Source: Mucilaginibacter tolerans (lineage in GTDB: Bacteria; Bacteroidota; Bacteroidia; Sphingobacteriales; Sphingobacteriaceae). From it: a stretch of DNA of 64,000 nt. Below, one piece after another: positions 16,338 to 25,484 of the stretch. The position numbers and the translations under genes are program-made. The stretch spans positions 1 through 64,000 of the forward strand of contig NZ_JAUMKB010000025.1 of the NCBI RefSeq assembly GCF_030519375.1, written 5' to 3'. Position 1 is the first letter of the stretch. Each line of letters opens with the position of its first letter. A model generated the notes under the pieces. That model made no database searches. It was not told the DNA's origin and worked only from the letters and a program-made list of their open reading frames with translations.

Positions 16338-19300
16338 ATGCAGCTTAGCAAATTAGAGATTAAGGGATTTAAGAGCTTCGGCGATAAGATAACGATCAAT
16401 TTTAATGAGGGCGTTACGGCTATTGTGGGTCCGAATGGCTGCGGTAAATCCAATGTAGTTGACGCTATCCGGTGGGTATTGGGCGAACAAAGTACCCGTA
16501 TGCTCCGTTCCGAAAAAATGGAGAACATTATATTCAATGGTAGCAAAAATCGCAAGGCCGCTAACCTGGCCGAGGTTTCGCTCACTTTTGATAATACCAA
16601 AAACATACTTCCTACAGAGTATTCGCAGGTTACTGTAACCCGTAAGCTTTATCGCGCGGGTGAGAGTGAATACCGGCTGAATGACGTTCAATGCCGTTTA
16701 AAGGACATCACTGATCTTTTCCTTGATACAGGTATCGGGGCTGACTCTTACTCTATTATCGAGTTGAAAATGATCGACGAGATCATCAATAACAAGGAAG
16801 GTTCTCGCCGAAATCTATTTGAGGAAGCATCCGGCATATCCAAATATAAACTCCGCAAAAAACAAACTTTCAATAAACTGAAAGATACCGAAGCCGATCT
16901 GGAGCGTGTAGAGGATTTGTTGTCAGAGATCGAAAAAAATCTTAAAACCTTAGAGAACCAGGCAAAAAAGACAGAACGCTATTACAGGCTTAAGGAGCAA
17001 TATAAAACCTTGAGCGTCATGCTGGCTTCTTTCAAGATCATCTCTTTTAGCGAATCGCTGAATAAGATCGACGAACAGGAGCAGAAACAACATGGTGAGA
17101 AACTGGGTATCGTAGCCCAAATAGATAGCCTGGAGGCAGGTCTGCAACAGCAAAAACTGGATAGTCTGACAAAAGAAAAAAATCTATCGACCCAACAAAA
17201 AGCTACTAACGAGTATGTTTCCAAGATCAGGGCTTATGAGAGCGAGAAAAAGATCAAAAACGAGCATCTTAAATTCCAACAGGACAAAGAAGGAAGGTTA
17301 AATGAAGAGTTAGAACGTGACCGCAATCAATTGAATCACGTTTTATATAATATCAAACGCCTTGCCGAAGAAAAGGCACAGGAAGATGAGAACCTTGAAG
17401 TTATACGAGTTTTGGTGAGCGATCTGAAACTAGCTGTTGACGAACTGCGCGAGCAACAAGGATCAGCCCGCGCAGAACTAAATGAGCTGACCAGCATTAA
17501 TAACCGCTTGCAAAACCAGATCTACAAAACCGAAAAAGACATCGATATTTTGCAGATACAGGAGCAGGCCTTAGAGCAGGAAAGTCAACGGAACATTGAG
17601 GATGCGACCAGTAAAGAGGCGGAACTTTCGCATTTTACCCAGGTAGTTGCAGGGCTGCAAAGCCGGGCCGAGTCGATGGAAAAAGACCTGGAAACACTTG
17701 TCGAATTTGAGAATAAACTACAACAACAAATAAAAGATACTGTAGCTGAATCGGAAATTGCAAAGGACACCATCATTAAAGAAAGTCGTAAACTGGATGC
17801 CAAACAAAACGAGTATAACCTTACCAAAAGCATGGTGGACAGCCTGGAAGGCTTCCCTGAATCCATCCGTTTTCTGAAAAAGACTGCAGGCTGGGCTAAA
17901 AGTGCTCCCTTGTTCAGTGATATACTTTTTTGCCAGGAAGAATACCGGGTTGCCATAGAAAACTACCTTGAGCCATTGATGAACTACTATGTAGTTGAAA
18001 ATTATGACGAAGCAATTTCAGCTATCAATCTATTGAGCAATTCATCAAAAGGCCGTGCCCAGTTTTTTGTACTAAGCAATTACGACAATTCAGGTATTAC
18101 TCCTGCACCAATTGCAGATGCCATACCTGCTTTAAGTGTAATAGAAGTTGAAAAACGATACCTCGGTCTCTGCAATCATTTATTGAAAAATGTTTACCTG
18201 GTAAATGATTCAACGGAAAATGACCTGAATAATACTGCAATTCATGGTGATCTTGTTCTGATTGGCAAGAGTGGTAAGTTCAATAAATCGAAATTTACTA
18301 TGGCCGGCGGCTCCGTTGGCTTGTTTGAGGGTAAGCGTATCGGTCGCGCTAAAAACCTGGAAAATCTGGCTAAAGAGATCAAAACTATTGACAATGGGTT
18401 GATCAATCTTCGCCATAAAGCGGAAGAACTGCAGAGTAAACTGACGGCATTAAAAGCCGCAGGCAAAAGTAGTGAGATCAATCAGCAGCAACAAGACCTT
18501 AATCGTCTCAATACAGAGTTGATCACCGTAAAAACGCGGCAGGAACAATACCAGGCCTTTATTGAGAACAGCCGCAACCGGAAAGAGGATATAGCACAAA
18601 AGATAAATAGCATTAAAGACGACATGCTGCGTTTACAGCCCGAGCTTGCGGAACTGAAAACACAAAAGGATATTCAAAGCGATCTGCTTAATGAAAAGCA
18701 ATTGACGTTTAATGAGTTGAACGAATACACCTCCGTGCAATCAAACCGATACAATCAGGAAAATATCCGTTTTCATCAGCAGCAGAATAAAGTGTCTGGA
18801 TTGGTGAAGGACATGGACTATCGCGAAACTCAGAAAGAAAGTCTCGAAAGCCGGATTACACAAAACAGTACAGAGCTGGAGAAAGTAAAGCAGGCAATCG
18901 GCGAAAACCTGGCACAGGCAGGGCATTCCGATGAAGATCTACTGGAAATGTATAGCCAAAAGGACGAACTTGAAAAAGCCACTCAGCAAGCTGAACAGGA
19001 ATATTATACCTGGCGCGGCAAAATCACCGAAACAGAAAATGATATAACAGCACTGCGTCGTAAAAAGGATCAGGCGGAAGTGATTGAAAATGAGCTGAAA
19101 GATCAAAAGAATAACCTGAAGATTGAGCTGAACGCATTAAAGGAAAGGTTATCAGTAGAGTTTAATATCGACATCAACGAATTGCTGGACACTGGAGCGC
19201 CCGAAAATGAAAATGAAGGTGATCTGCGTGAAAAAACCGACAAGTTAAAACGGCAACTGGATGAATTCGGGCCAATTAACCCATTAGCTGTTGAAGCTTA

Positions 19301-19874
19301 TAATGAGATGAACCAGCGTTTTGAGTTTATTCAATCGCAGAAGAAAGACTTACTCGAAGCAAAAGCATCATTACTGAAGACTATCCAGGAAATTGATGAC
19401 ACAGCGCGAGAAAAATTCATGACAGCATTTACCAATGTGCGGGAAAACTTTATCAAAGTATTCCGTTCACTGTTCAATGAAGAGGACTCTTGCGATCTGA
19501 TATTAACTGATCCTGAAAATCCATTAGAATCTGATATCGATATTATAGCCCGTCCAAAAGGGAAACGGCCGTTATCCATCAATCAACTTTCGGGCGGTGA
19601 GAAAACATTGACCGCGACTGCTATTCTTTTTTCGCTTTATCTGCTCAAACCTGCCCCATTCTGTATTTTTGATGAGGTGGATGCACCATTGGATGATACC
19701 AATATTGATAAATTCAATAATATCATACGCGAATTCTCGGGACAATCACAATTCATCATCGTATCCCACAATAAAAGAACCATTGCCAGCACCGATGTAA
19801 TTTACGGAGTGACAATGGTTGAACAGGGAATATCACGGGTTGTTCCTGTAGATCTCAGGGAGCTTGCTGATTAA
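16338..19874 (+). CDS. smc: Chromosome partition protein SMC
   Basis: Condensin-type ATPase that compacts and segregates the chromosome; 1178 residues, normal for bacterial SMC. The N-terminal ATPase half has Walker A GPNGCGKS (31-38). Two long coiled coils (roughly 170-500 and 690-1010) flank a hinge near 515-680 (FLKKTAGWAKSAPLFSDILFC to FTMAGGSVGLFEGKRIGR). The C-terminal half has the ABC signature LSGGEKTLTATAILF and Walker B PFCIFDEVDAPLDD. The kleisin partners scpA and scpB are not in the window. It is flanked upstream by a repeat hairpin and downstream by a hairpin facing the S41 protease gene. Confidence 0.97.
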   Translation: MQLSKLEIKGFKSFGDKITINFNEGVTAIVGPNGCGKSNVVDAIRWVLGEQSTRMLRSEKMENIIFNGSKNRKAANLAEVSLTFDNTKNILPTEYSQVTVTRKLYRAGESEYRLNDVQCRLKDITDLFLDTGIGADSYSIIELKMIDEIINNKEGSRRNLFEEASGISKYKLRKKQTFNKLKDTEADLERVEDLLSEIEKNLKTLENQAKKTERYYRLKEQYKTLSVMLASFKIISFSESLNKIDEQEQKQHGEKLGIVAQIDSLEAGLQQQKLDSLTKEKNLSTQQKATNEYVSKIRAYESEKKIKNEHLKFQQDKEGRLNEELERDRNQLNHVLYNIKRLAEEKAQEDENLEVIRVLVSDLKLAVDELREQQGSARAELNELTSINNRLQNQIYKTEKDIDILQIQEQALEQESQRNIEDATSKEAELSHFTQVVAGLQSRAESMEKDLETLVEFENKLQQQIKDTVAESEIAKDTIIKESRKLDAKQNEYNLTKSMVDSLEGFPESIRFLKKTAGWAKSAPLFSDILFCQEEYRVAIENYLEPLMNYYVVENYDEAISAINLLSNSSKGRAQFFVLSNYDNSGITPAPIADAIPALSVIEVEKRYLGLCNHLLKNVYLVNDSTENDLNNTAIHGDLVLIGKSGKFNKSKFTMAGGSVGLFEGKRIGRAKNLENLAKEIKTIDNGLINLRHKAEELQSKLTALKAAGKSSEINQQQQDLNRLNTELITVKTRQEQYQAFIENSRNRKEDIAQKINSIKDDMLRLQPELAELKTQKDIQSDLLNEKQLTFNELNEYTSVQSNRYNQENIRFHQQQNKVSGLVKDMDYRETQKESLESRITQNSTELEKVKQAIGENLAQAGHSDEDLLEMYSQKDELEKATQQAEQEYYTWRGKITETENDITALRRKKDQAEVIENELKDQKNNLKIELNALKERLSVEFNIDINELLDTGAPENENEGDLREKTDKLKRQLDEFGPINPLAVEAYNEMNQRFEFIQSQKKDLLEAKASLLKTIQEIDDTAREKFMTAFTNVRENFIKVFRSLFNEEDSCDLILTDPENPLESDIDIIARPKGKRPLSINQLSGGEKTLTATAILFSLYLLKPAPFCIFDEVDAPLDDTNIDKFNNIIREFSGQSQFIIVSHNKRTIASTDVIYGVTMVEQGISRVVPVDLRELAD

Positions 19875-19883
19875 CCAAAAACG

Positions 19884-19912
19884 AAAGGCGTAAAGTAATA
19901 CTCTATGCCTTT
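19884..19912 (-). terminator. Hairpin between smc and the S41 protease gene
   Basis: AAAGGCGTA (19884-19892) pairs with TATGCCTTT (19904-19912) over 9 bp including one G-T. On the minus strand it is followed by CGTTTTTGG, so it fits a terminator of the minus-strand protease gene; on the plus strand the T-run is missing. Confidence 0.55.
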
Positions 19913-19935
19913 GTGACACCTATCAATCAAAAATC

Positions 19936-21495
19936 TTATTTTTTCTTCTTGATGTTATTAAAGATCATGCCAGTAAATTTATGCTGATCCATTTTATGCG
20001 CTGCAGCAGTTTGTACAGCCATGGAGAAAGTACCATATTTTGCCTGAACGCTTTGTATTGCCTGAGTTTTTACGGCATAGGTGCCTGTTTTAACATAATT
20101 TAAAACGTGCGCCAAAAGCCCCTCTGTCGGATCACCAAAGTCTTTAGTCACATCGTCGTAGTCTGCTACACCAGGATAGGTACTTGTGCCAGGCGTAAAT
20201 CCACCATAATATCCTCCCTGACCTGCTGAGTTTTGAGTATAAAATTCGGGAACATACATTTGGTACTTATTAATATCTATGTCGAAGAAACCTACTGGTT
20301 TGCCATAGCTTGTTTCACCTATAAACTGTACGTCCATAACCGGGCGCAGATTGTTAATGGTCAACTCACTTGCTGATGCGGTTGACCCGGTGATGATAAA
20401 GAATACCCTGTTCACATTTAATGATCCTGCCTTGGTGAAGTTAACCGCATTATCTGCAACAGAATAGCTAAACTGACCATAATTGTAATCCTGGCCTGTT
20501 GTTTGATCCTTTCGCCATTGGTTTTTCAATAAAACTTCTTTCCCATTGGTTAGTATATCATTATAGTAAGTGTTATACATTAAAGTACCTGATTTTGAAG
20601 AAGGGACGATCAGGTTATCAATATGCTCTGCAGTCGATACATATCCACCGCCATTATAACGAAGGTCAACTACCAGGTCCGTAACACCCTGCGCTGCAAA
20701 ATCAGCAAACACTGGATCAAGTTTTGGATCAGCGTTAGCACCTGAAGTAAAACTGTTGAATACGATATAGCCTACTTTATGCCCGTTGCCCTGATCAAAT
20801 ACGGTATCTTTTAAAACAGGGTTAACTGTATAAGTAGATACATTCATATTTGCAACAGTGAGTGTGGTACCATCCGGCTTCTTTAAGGTCATTGAGATGG
20901 TATTACTATTGGAATAAGCATTGATTACGAAATTAAGATTGGTACTGTTTCCATAACCAGGTCCATCATATGATACGCTTGAATTGCCGTTGATGCTGGT
21001 TATCTGGTAACCGCGTTTGATACCTGCCAGATCAGCAGGAGAACCCGGGTAAACATATTTTACACGCAAGTCATTAACCAGATTATAAAATGGAGCAAAG
21101 CCAAAATCACCATGAACGCCGTTTAATTCTCCCGAAACAGTTCCGTCGTCTATAAAAGAATATTTGGCTTCTCCGGGGCCGTCTGAATAATATTCATAGG
21201 GCTGGCTCGTAGCAGGGTTGATCGCATACTGTGAGATAGCGTTAACCTCGTTGGTTAATGCAGTAATATCATCGGCTCCAGTAAATGATCTTGGGTTAAA
21301 TGTTGCATATGTAGGTAAAGAATTGTACCACAAATAATCTTCTTTAGCATACAAAAACACCGAATCTTTAATCTTATCAAGTGTGGTTCCGGGAGCATCT
21401 GGCCCCACAGGTGATGGGTTACTTTTCTTATTGCTCTTACAAGCAGTAAAAAACAAAACGCCAAGAGCAAAAGTTAAGTAAAAAAATCTTTTCAT
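19936..21495 (-). CDS. Lipoprotein S41-family carboxy-terminal processing protease
   Basis: 519 residues with a lipoprotein signal (LGVLFFTAC, lipid Cys at 19) and a low-complexity Lys/Ser/Pro spacer, so it is anchored in a membrane and acts in the periplasm or at the surface. Next come a helical cap region, a PDZ-like domain (about 125-215, with YVYPGSPADLAGIKRGYQITSING) and the S41 core with DLRYNGGGYVSTAE. The catalytic serine is in GSTASASELT (370-379) and a lysine is in ETSYGKPVGF, giving the Ser-Lys type centre of CtpA/Tsp proteases. Substrates are unknown. Its upstream neighbours on the same strand are 64 bases away, so an operon with the HAD gene is possible. Confidence 0.9.
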   Translation of the reverse strand: MKRFFYLTFALGVLFFTACKSNKKSNPSPVGPDAPGTTLDKIKDSVFLYAKEDYLWYNSLPTYATFNPRSFTGADDITALTNEVNAISQYAINPATSQPYEYYSDGPGEAKYSFIDDGTVSGELNGVHGDFGFAPFYNLVNDLRVKYVYPGSPADLAGIKRGYQITSINGNSSVSYDGPGYGNSTNLNFVINAYSNSNTISMTLKKPDGTTLTVANMNVSTYTVNPVLKDTVFDQGNGHKVGYIVFNSFTSGANADPKLDPVFADFAAQGVTDLVVDLRYNGGGYVSTAEHIDNLIVPSSKSGTLMYNTYYNDILTNGKEVLLKNQWRKDQTTGQDYNYGQFSYSVADNAVNFTKAGSLNVNRVFFIITGSTASASELTINNLRPVMDVQFIGETSYGKPVGFFDIDINKYQMYVPEFYTQNSAGQGGYYGGFTPGTSTYPGVADYDDVTKDFGDPTEGLLAHVLNYVKTGTYAVKTQAIQSVQAKYGTFSMAVQTAAAHKMDQHKFTGMIFNNIKKKK

Positions 21496-21558
21496 GTTGT
21501 AGTAGTTATGACTCTGAAATATCTTGACTTAAACGAAATATACAAAATTATGTTATAG

Positions 21559-22176
21559 TCAGACCTCTGAAAACTCTATTGGTTTAATTAAATCTACACC
21601 GGAAGCATCTGCGCATTGTCGGTCCACATCTGAATTTCCGATCATCAAAATATTTCGTCGTTGTAAGTTATGGTTTTTTATCAGTAAATCCAAGCTATCG
21701 GTTTCGGGCTTGGGCGCTATCTCATCCGCAAAATAACAGGTAAGATAAGGCTCGAGCCCATGCCATTCCGTTTGTTTTATCTTATTTAGCTGCTGTTCAG
21801 GAGTACCATTGGTAAGGATAAAAATCTTCTTACGGTCAATCACTATATCCTGCATAAAAACAAGCAAAGCTTCATCCAGTAACAGTTTTAAAGGTAATTT
21901 GGCAGTAATATTCAAATGCTTAAAGTTTTGCCTGTATTTCTCATCAAGCCCCAGTTTTTCCTTCAGGCGATCAAAAACGACCTCCTTCCCTTCTGCTAAG
22001 TACGTATCCACCATAAATGAGGTTGCTTCTTTAGCGTCGATCATCTCCGTGTATTCCAAAAAAGCAGTAAAGAGGTAGTAAATTTGATACAAGTAGTCTT
22101 TCTCTGGATAAAGAACATCATCCAGCTCAAATATAAAGGCATCTTTGCGTGGATCGATCTCGCTATATTTTATCAT
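21559..22176 (-). CDS. HAD-superfamily protein with altered catalytic aspartates
   Basis: 205 residues of the haloacid dehalogenase fold. Motif I normally reads DxDxT/V; here it is FELDDVLYPEKDYL, so the nucleophilic Asp is Glu17 (codon GAG, checked on the strand). Motif II ILTNGTPEQQ and motif III lysine (APKPETD) are kept. Motif IV reads MIGNSDVD, with Asn where the first Asp of GDSxxD is expected. Loss of both acids argues against a normal phosphatase. It may bind a phosphorylated ligand or have other chemistry; that is inference. It overlaps the upstream 102-residue gene by 14 bases, and that gene follows lolD by 6 bases, so the three form an operon. Confidence 0.8.
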   Translation of the reverse strand: MIKYSEIDPRKDAFIFELDDVLYPEKDYLYQIYYLFTAFLEYTEMIDAKEATSFMVDTYLAEGKEVVFDRLKEKLGLDEKYRQNFKHLNITAKLPLKLLLDEALLVFMQDIVIDRKKIFILTNGTPEQQLNKIKQTEWHGLEPYLTCYFADEIAPKPETDSLDLLIKNHNLQRRNILMIGNSDVDRQCADASGVDLIKPIEFSEV

Positions 22177-22471
22177 CAGCAGTCTCTATTTGTATATCGT
22201 ATTCGCCAAACAATTGTTTTGCATTCTGTAACAACTCTTTTTCTTCTTCGCGCAGAGCGTATACATTACTGATACCTTTATCAAGGCATAAAGCCAACAC
22301 CTGGTGTGTATAGGCAGAATTTTTAGGATTGGGCAGGGCAATCACTTTACCCGATCTAACCAATATATCAGGCAATTCGATATAATCACCCAATATCACA
22401 TCATCTTTATTCAACGCGTTTTTCAATCGGTATGCTTCTGCTGTTGCGGCTGCTGTAATAAGCGTATACAC
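22163..22471 (-). CDS. Orphan 102-residue protein, pre-ATP-grasp-like fold (hypothetical)
   Basis: No confident family match. The pattern is strand-helix-strand of a Rossmann-like unit: a first strand YTLITAAATAEAYRLKNAL, a second DVILGDYIELPDIL, then KVIALPNPKNSAYTHQVLALCLDKGISNVYALREEEKELL and a final strand YDIQIETAD. This order, with a serial Tyr/His spacer then a C-K-GI-x-x-V strand and an acidic helix, resembles the pre-ATP-grasp domain of carbamoyl-phosphate-synthase-like ligases, but the ATP-grasp domain is absent. The start is GTG at 22471; there is no internal Met. It sits 6 bases after lolD and overlaps the HAD gene by 14 bases, which implies translational coupling. Confidence 0.6.
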   Translation of the reverse strand: MYTLITAAATAEAYRLKNALNKDDVILGDYIELPDILVRSGKVIALPNPKNSAYTHQVLALCLDKGISNVYALREEEKELLQNAKQLFGEYDIQIETADDKI

Positions 22472-22477
22472 TTTTGT

Positions 22478-23131
22478 TTATTGAACAATTAAACCATCTT
22501 TCATCAGCACTTTCCTGTCGGATAACTCGGCCAGATGTTCGTTATGCGTAACTATCACAAAGGTTTGATGAAACTCATCCCTTAATTCACTGAATAAATG
22601 ATGTAATTCGTTGGCATTGGTTGAATCCAGGTTACCTGATGGCTCATCTGCAAAAATCATTGCCGGATTATTAACCAATGCACGCGCAACGGCCACTCTT
22701 TGCTGTTCGCCGCCCGAAAGCTGACCAGGCTTATGTGTCATCCTGTCTTTTAACCCCAACCTATTTAGTAATAGCTGTGCTTTTTTTTCGGCGACTACCC
22801 GGTTATCACCAGCTATCAATGCCGGGATACATACGTTCTCGAGCGCATTAAATTCGACAAGCAGGTGGTGAAATTGGAATACAAAGCCGATCTGTTTGTT
22901 CCTGAACGCACTCAGATCTTTGTTATTAAGCTTACTAACATCCGTATTACCAATAACCACACTTCCCGAATCAGGTTTATCGAGCGTACCCAATATATTT
23001 AATAATGAGCTCTTCCCTGCACCTGACGCTCCGACAATAGTAACGATCTCTCCTTTTTTTACTTCAAAATCTACCCCTTTCAATATCTTAAGCTGTCCGT
23101 ATGATTTATGTATAGCGTGGGCCTTGAGCAT
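22478..23131 (-). CDS. lolD: ABC transporter ATPase, LolD-like
   Basis: 217-residue nucleotide-binding subunit of the MacB/LolD class, which drives lipoprotein release from the inner membrane toward the outer membrane. Walker A GASGAGKS (34-41), Q-loop [15 protein letters not shown], signature [15 protein letters not shown], Walker [14 protein letters not shown] and H-loop [10 protein letters not shown] are all intact. The phrase FQFHHLL and PSGNLDS are typical of LolD. The LolC/E-type permease is not adjacent, which is common in Bacteroidota. It is the first gene of an operon with the 102-residue protein and the HAD protein. Upstream, a repeat-rich region separates it from divergent sucC. 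Confidence 0.88.
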   Translation of the reverse strand: MLKAHAIHKSYGQLKILKGVDFEVKKGEIVTIVGASGAGKSSLLNILGTLDKPDSGSVVIGNTDVSKLNNKDLSAFRNKQIGFVFQFHHLLVEFNALENVCIPALIAGDNRVVAEKKAQLLLNRLGLKDRMTHKPGQLSGGEQQRVAVARALVNNPAMIFADEPSGNLDSTNANELHHLFSELRDEFHQTFVIVTHNEHLAELSDRKVLMKDGLIVQ

Positions 23132-23140
23132 GGGTAATTC

Positions 23141-23280
23141 GTTGTAAAGTTGGAACGTTTTAAGGTTGTAAAGTTATTTTTTTTGCCTCAATTTTCGCTA
23201 TTTGTTAATGTAAATCCATTTTTTCAAGTTATTCTGATCTCTTCCGAGATTTCAGCCTTTCAACTTTACAACATTTCAAC
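23141..23280. repeat. GTTGTAAAGTT direct and inverted repeats, lolD/sucC
   Basis: GTTGTAAAGTT occurs at 23141-23151 and 23165-23175, and its reverse complement AACTTTACAAC at 23262-23272, followed by ATTTCAAC. The long-range inverted repeat lies between two divergent genes, so here it cannot be a simple terminator for a gene end. Confidence 0.65.
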
Positions 23281-23289
23281 AAAAAGAAT

Positions 23290-23297
23290 TAGCTTTG
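23290..23297 (+). promoter_or_regulatory. -7 promoter box of sucC (TAGCTTTG)
   Basis: Exact TAnnTTTG match 20 bases before the sucC ATG. No TTG at the right distance upstream. Confidence 0.5.
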
Positions 23298-23317
23298 GCG
23301 CAAATTCTTCACACAAC

Positions 23318-24511
23318 ATGAATATTCACGAATACCAGGGTAAAGCCATTTTAAAAAGCTTTGGAGTAAGGGTGCAGGAAGGCATTGTTGCCGATACTGT
23401 TGAACAGGCAGCCGCAGCCGCTCAAAAATTAAAGGGAGATTTAGGATCAAGTTGGGTAGTAATTAAAGCGCAAATACATGCCGGCGGTCGCGGTAAAGGC
23501 GGTGGCGTTAAGCTGGCAAAAAACATGGATGAGGTTAGGGAAAAAGCAGCAGCCATTTTAGGCATGCAATTGGTAACCCCGCAAACCGGCCCTGAAGGCA
23601 AAAAAGTACATAAGGTATTAGTAGCCCAGGATGTTTATTATCCGGGAGAAAGTGAAACGAAAGAATTCTACGTAAGTGTATTGCTTGACCGCGCAAAAGG
23701 CCGCAATATTGTAATGTATTCTACAGAGGGTGGTATGGATATCGAGCATGTAGCTGAACATACCCCTCACCTGATATTTAAAGAAGAAATTGATCCGAAA
23801 GTAGGTTTACAGCCATTTCAGGCACGTAAGATTGCTTTTAATCTAGGCCTTTCGGGTGATGCCTTTAAAGACATGGTGAAATTTGTGACTGCTTTGTATA
23901 AAGCTTATGATGCGACAGATTCATCTCTGTTCGAAATCAACCCTGTTTTAAAAACATCTGACAATAAAATATTAGCTGTGGACGCTAAAGTAAACCTGGA
24001 TGATAACGGTTTATTCCGTCACCCGGATTTTGCTGACCTGCGCGACTTCCATGAAGAAGATCCTAACGAAGTTGAAGCCAGCAAATCAAACCTTAACTAT
24101 GTGAAACTTGACGGAAACGTTGGTTGTATGGTAAACGGCGCCGGTTTGGCAATGGCTACAATGGATATAATCAAGCTTGCCGGTGGTGAGCCTGCCAACT
24201 TTCTTGACGTAGGCGGTACGGCCAATGCTGAAACTGTTAAGGCTGCTTTCAATATTATCCTTAAAGATCCGAATGTAAAAGCTATCCTGATCAACATTTT
24301 CGGAGGTATCGTTCGTTGTGACCGTGTGGCACAAGGTGTGATTGATGCTTATAAGGAATTAGGAAATATCAAGGTTCCTATCATCGTTCGTCTGCAAGGT
24401 ACAAATGCTGAAGAAGCTAAAAAGTTGATCGATGAATCAGGTTTGAAAGTGTACTCTGCTATCCTGCTGAAAGAAGCTGCTCAACGTGTAGAGGAAGTGT
24501 TGAAGAAGTAG
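23318..24511 (+). CDS. sucC: Succinate-CoA ligase, beta subunit
   Basis: ADP/GDP-forming succinyl-CoA synthetase beta subunit of the TCA cycle; 397 residues. The frame is open 168 bases upstream, but that part crosses the promoter box and repeat, while [17 protein letters not shown] is the standard start. The ATP-grasp part has [23 protein letters not shown], and the CoA-ligase part has [37 protein letters not shown] and [16 protein letters not shown]. The alpha subunit sucD is not next to it; in many Bacteroidota the two genes are separate. It ends at an intrinsic terminator preceded by short repeats. Confidence 0.96.
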   Translation: MNIHEYQGKAILKSFGVRVQEGIVADTVEQAAAAAQKLKGDLGSSWVVIKAQIHAGGRGKGGGVKLAKNMDEVREKAAAILGMQLVTPQTGPEGKKVHKVLVAQDVYYPGESETKEFYVSVLLDRAKGRNIVMYSTEGGMDIEHVAEHTPHLIFKEEIDPKVGLQPFQARKIAFNLGLSGDAFKDMVKFVTALYKAYDATDSSLFEINPVLKTSDNKILAVDAKVNLDDNGLFRHPDFADLRDFHEEDPNEVEASKSNLNYVKLDGNVGCMVNGAGLAMATMDIIKLAGGEPANFLDVGGTANAETVKAAFNIILKDPNVKAILINIFGGIVRCDRVAQGVIDAYKELGNIKVPIIVRLQGTNAEEAKKLIDESGLKVYSAILLKEAAQRVEEVLKK

Positions 24512-24514
24512 TAG

Positions 24515-24613
24515 TTAGAGATCAGTTAACTAGTTAATCAGAGATTAGTTTCTATAGTCGAAATTCAACATTCGAAATCCGATATTAAAAAGAGCCCTTA
24601 ACGGGCTTTTTTT
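24515..24613 (+). terminator. sucC terminator with short-repeat spacer
   Basis: AGCCC (24593-24597), loop TTAAC, GGGCT (24603-24607), flanked by A5 before and T7 after: a compact intrinsic terminator. Between it and the sucC stop, the words GTTAACTAGTTAATC, GAGATTAGTT and GAAATTCAACATTCGAAATCC recur degenerately, as at other junctions. Confidence 0.8.
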
Positions 24614-24775
24614 ATTGCCTTCATGTTCAGGTAATATTTAAAATAAAGATTTGTTCTATTAACTGATTTCATTGTTTCATATGAACAAAAACCACACTGA
24701 TGGGTTAAAGTCTATACGATTTGTCGACAAAATGTAATCTTCGAAAATAAAATAGATGTTTAAACATATATTATT

Positions 24776-24783
24776 TACCTTTG
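24776..24783 (+). promoter_or_regulatory. -7 promoter box of the yceI gene (TACCTTTG)
   Basis: Exact TAnnTTTG match 25 bases before the ATG at 24809. The 160 bases upstream of it hold nothing else recognisable. Confidence 0.55.
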
Positions 24784-24808
24784 ATTCATAAAACAATCAT
24801 TAAAGATC

Positions 24809-25351
24809 ATGGAAACACAAACAGCAACAAAATGGGCAATTGACCCAATGCATTCCGAAGTACAGTTTAAGGTTAAACACCTTGTTATCTCAACTGTAAG
24901 TGGTTTCTTCAAAAGTTTTGAAGGAACAGTAGAATCTGAAAATGAAGATTTCCAGGACGCGAAAATCAACTTCTCTATTGATATCAATAGCATCGATACC
25001 AACCAGACCATGCGTGATGAGCACCTGAAAGGTCCTGAGTTTTTTGAATCTGAAAAATATCCACATATCAAATTTCAGTCAACTTCTTTCAAGAAAACTG
25101 ATGATGACGAATATGAATTAAAGGGCGATCTGACTATTAAAGACGTTACTAAGCCAGTTAAACTTGATGTTGAATTCGGCGGTTCAGCTACTGATTTTTA
25201 TGGTAACACCAAAGCTGGTTTCGAAATCACTGGCAAAATCAATCGTAAAGAGTTTGGTTTAACCTGGGACGGCGTAACAGAAGCAGGCTCAGTAGTAGTT
25301 GGCGAAGATATTAAGCTGACCATCAACGCACAGCTTACAAAACAACAGTAA
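24809..25351 (+). CDS. YceI-family polyisoprenoid-binding-like protein
   Basis: 180-residue lipocalin-like beta-barrel of the YceI family. The usual family landmarks are visible: WAIDPMHSEVQFKVKHLVISTVSGFFKSFEG at the start, then MRDEHLKGPEFFESEKYPHIKFQSTSFKK, LTIKDVTKPVKLDVEF and KINRKEFGLTWD. Relatives bind isoprenoid chains or amphiphilic molecules; the ligand here is unknown. Unlike E. coli YceI, there is no signal peptide, so this copy looks cytosolic. It is a single-gene unit with its own promoter; a TTGATTGA-type short repeat follows. Confidence 0.9.
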   Translation: METQTATKWAIDPMHSEVQFKVKHLVISTVSGFFKSFEGTVESENEDFQDAKINFSIDINSIDTNQTMRDEHLKGPEFFESEKYPHIKFQSTSFKKTDDDEYELKGDLTIKDVTKPVKLDVEFGGSATDFYGNTKAGFEITGKINRKEFGLTWDGVTEAGSVVVGEDIKLTINAQLTKQQ

Positions 25352-25360
25352 TTTTAGTTA

Positions 25361-25400
25361 GATTGAGTTGATTGGTTGATTAAGTTGATTGATTGACTTA
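25361..25400. repeat. AGTTGATTGATT short tandem-like repeat
   Basis: The words GAGTTGATTGGTTGATTAAG and TTGATTGATTGAC repeat imperfectly over 40 bases just after the yceI-type gene. Same class as the cluster at 61496-61554, which shares the words AGTTGATTGG and TTGAC. Confidence 0.55.
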
Positions 25401-25466
25401 CATAAGATTATTTGAAGGCCATTTGTGAAAACAATTGGCTTTTTCTTTTTTAAAGCTGTCAGAGGG

Positions 25467-25474
25467 TATATTTG
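25467..25474 (+). promoter_or_regulatory. -7 promoter box of yciO (TATATTTG)
   Basis: Exact TAnnTTTG match ending 10 bases before the ATG at 25485, so the message should have a leader of only a few bases. Confidence 0.55.
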
Positions 25475-25484
25475 TTAAATCACT

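Noticed and set aside
23150-23317. 56-residue extension of sucC
   Set aside because: It passes through the intergenic repeat and the TAGCTTTG box; the family starts at MNIHEYQGK.
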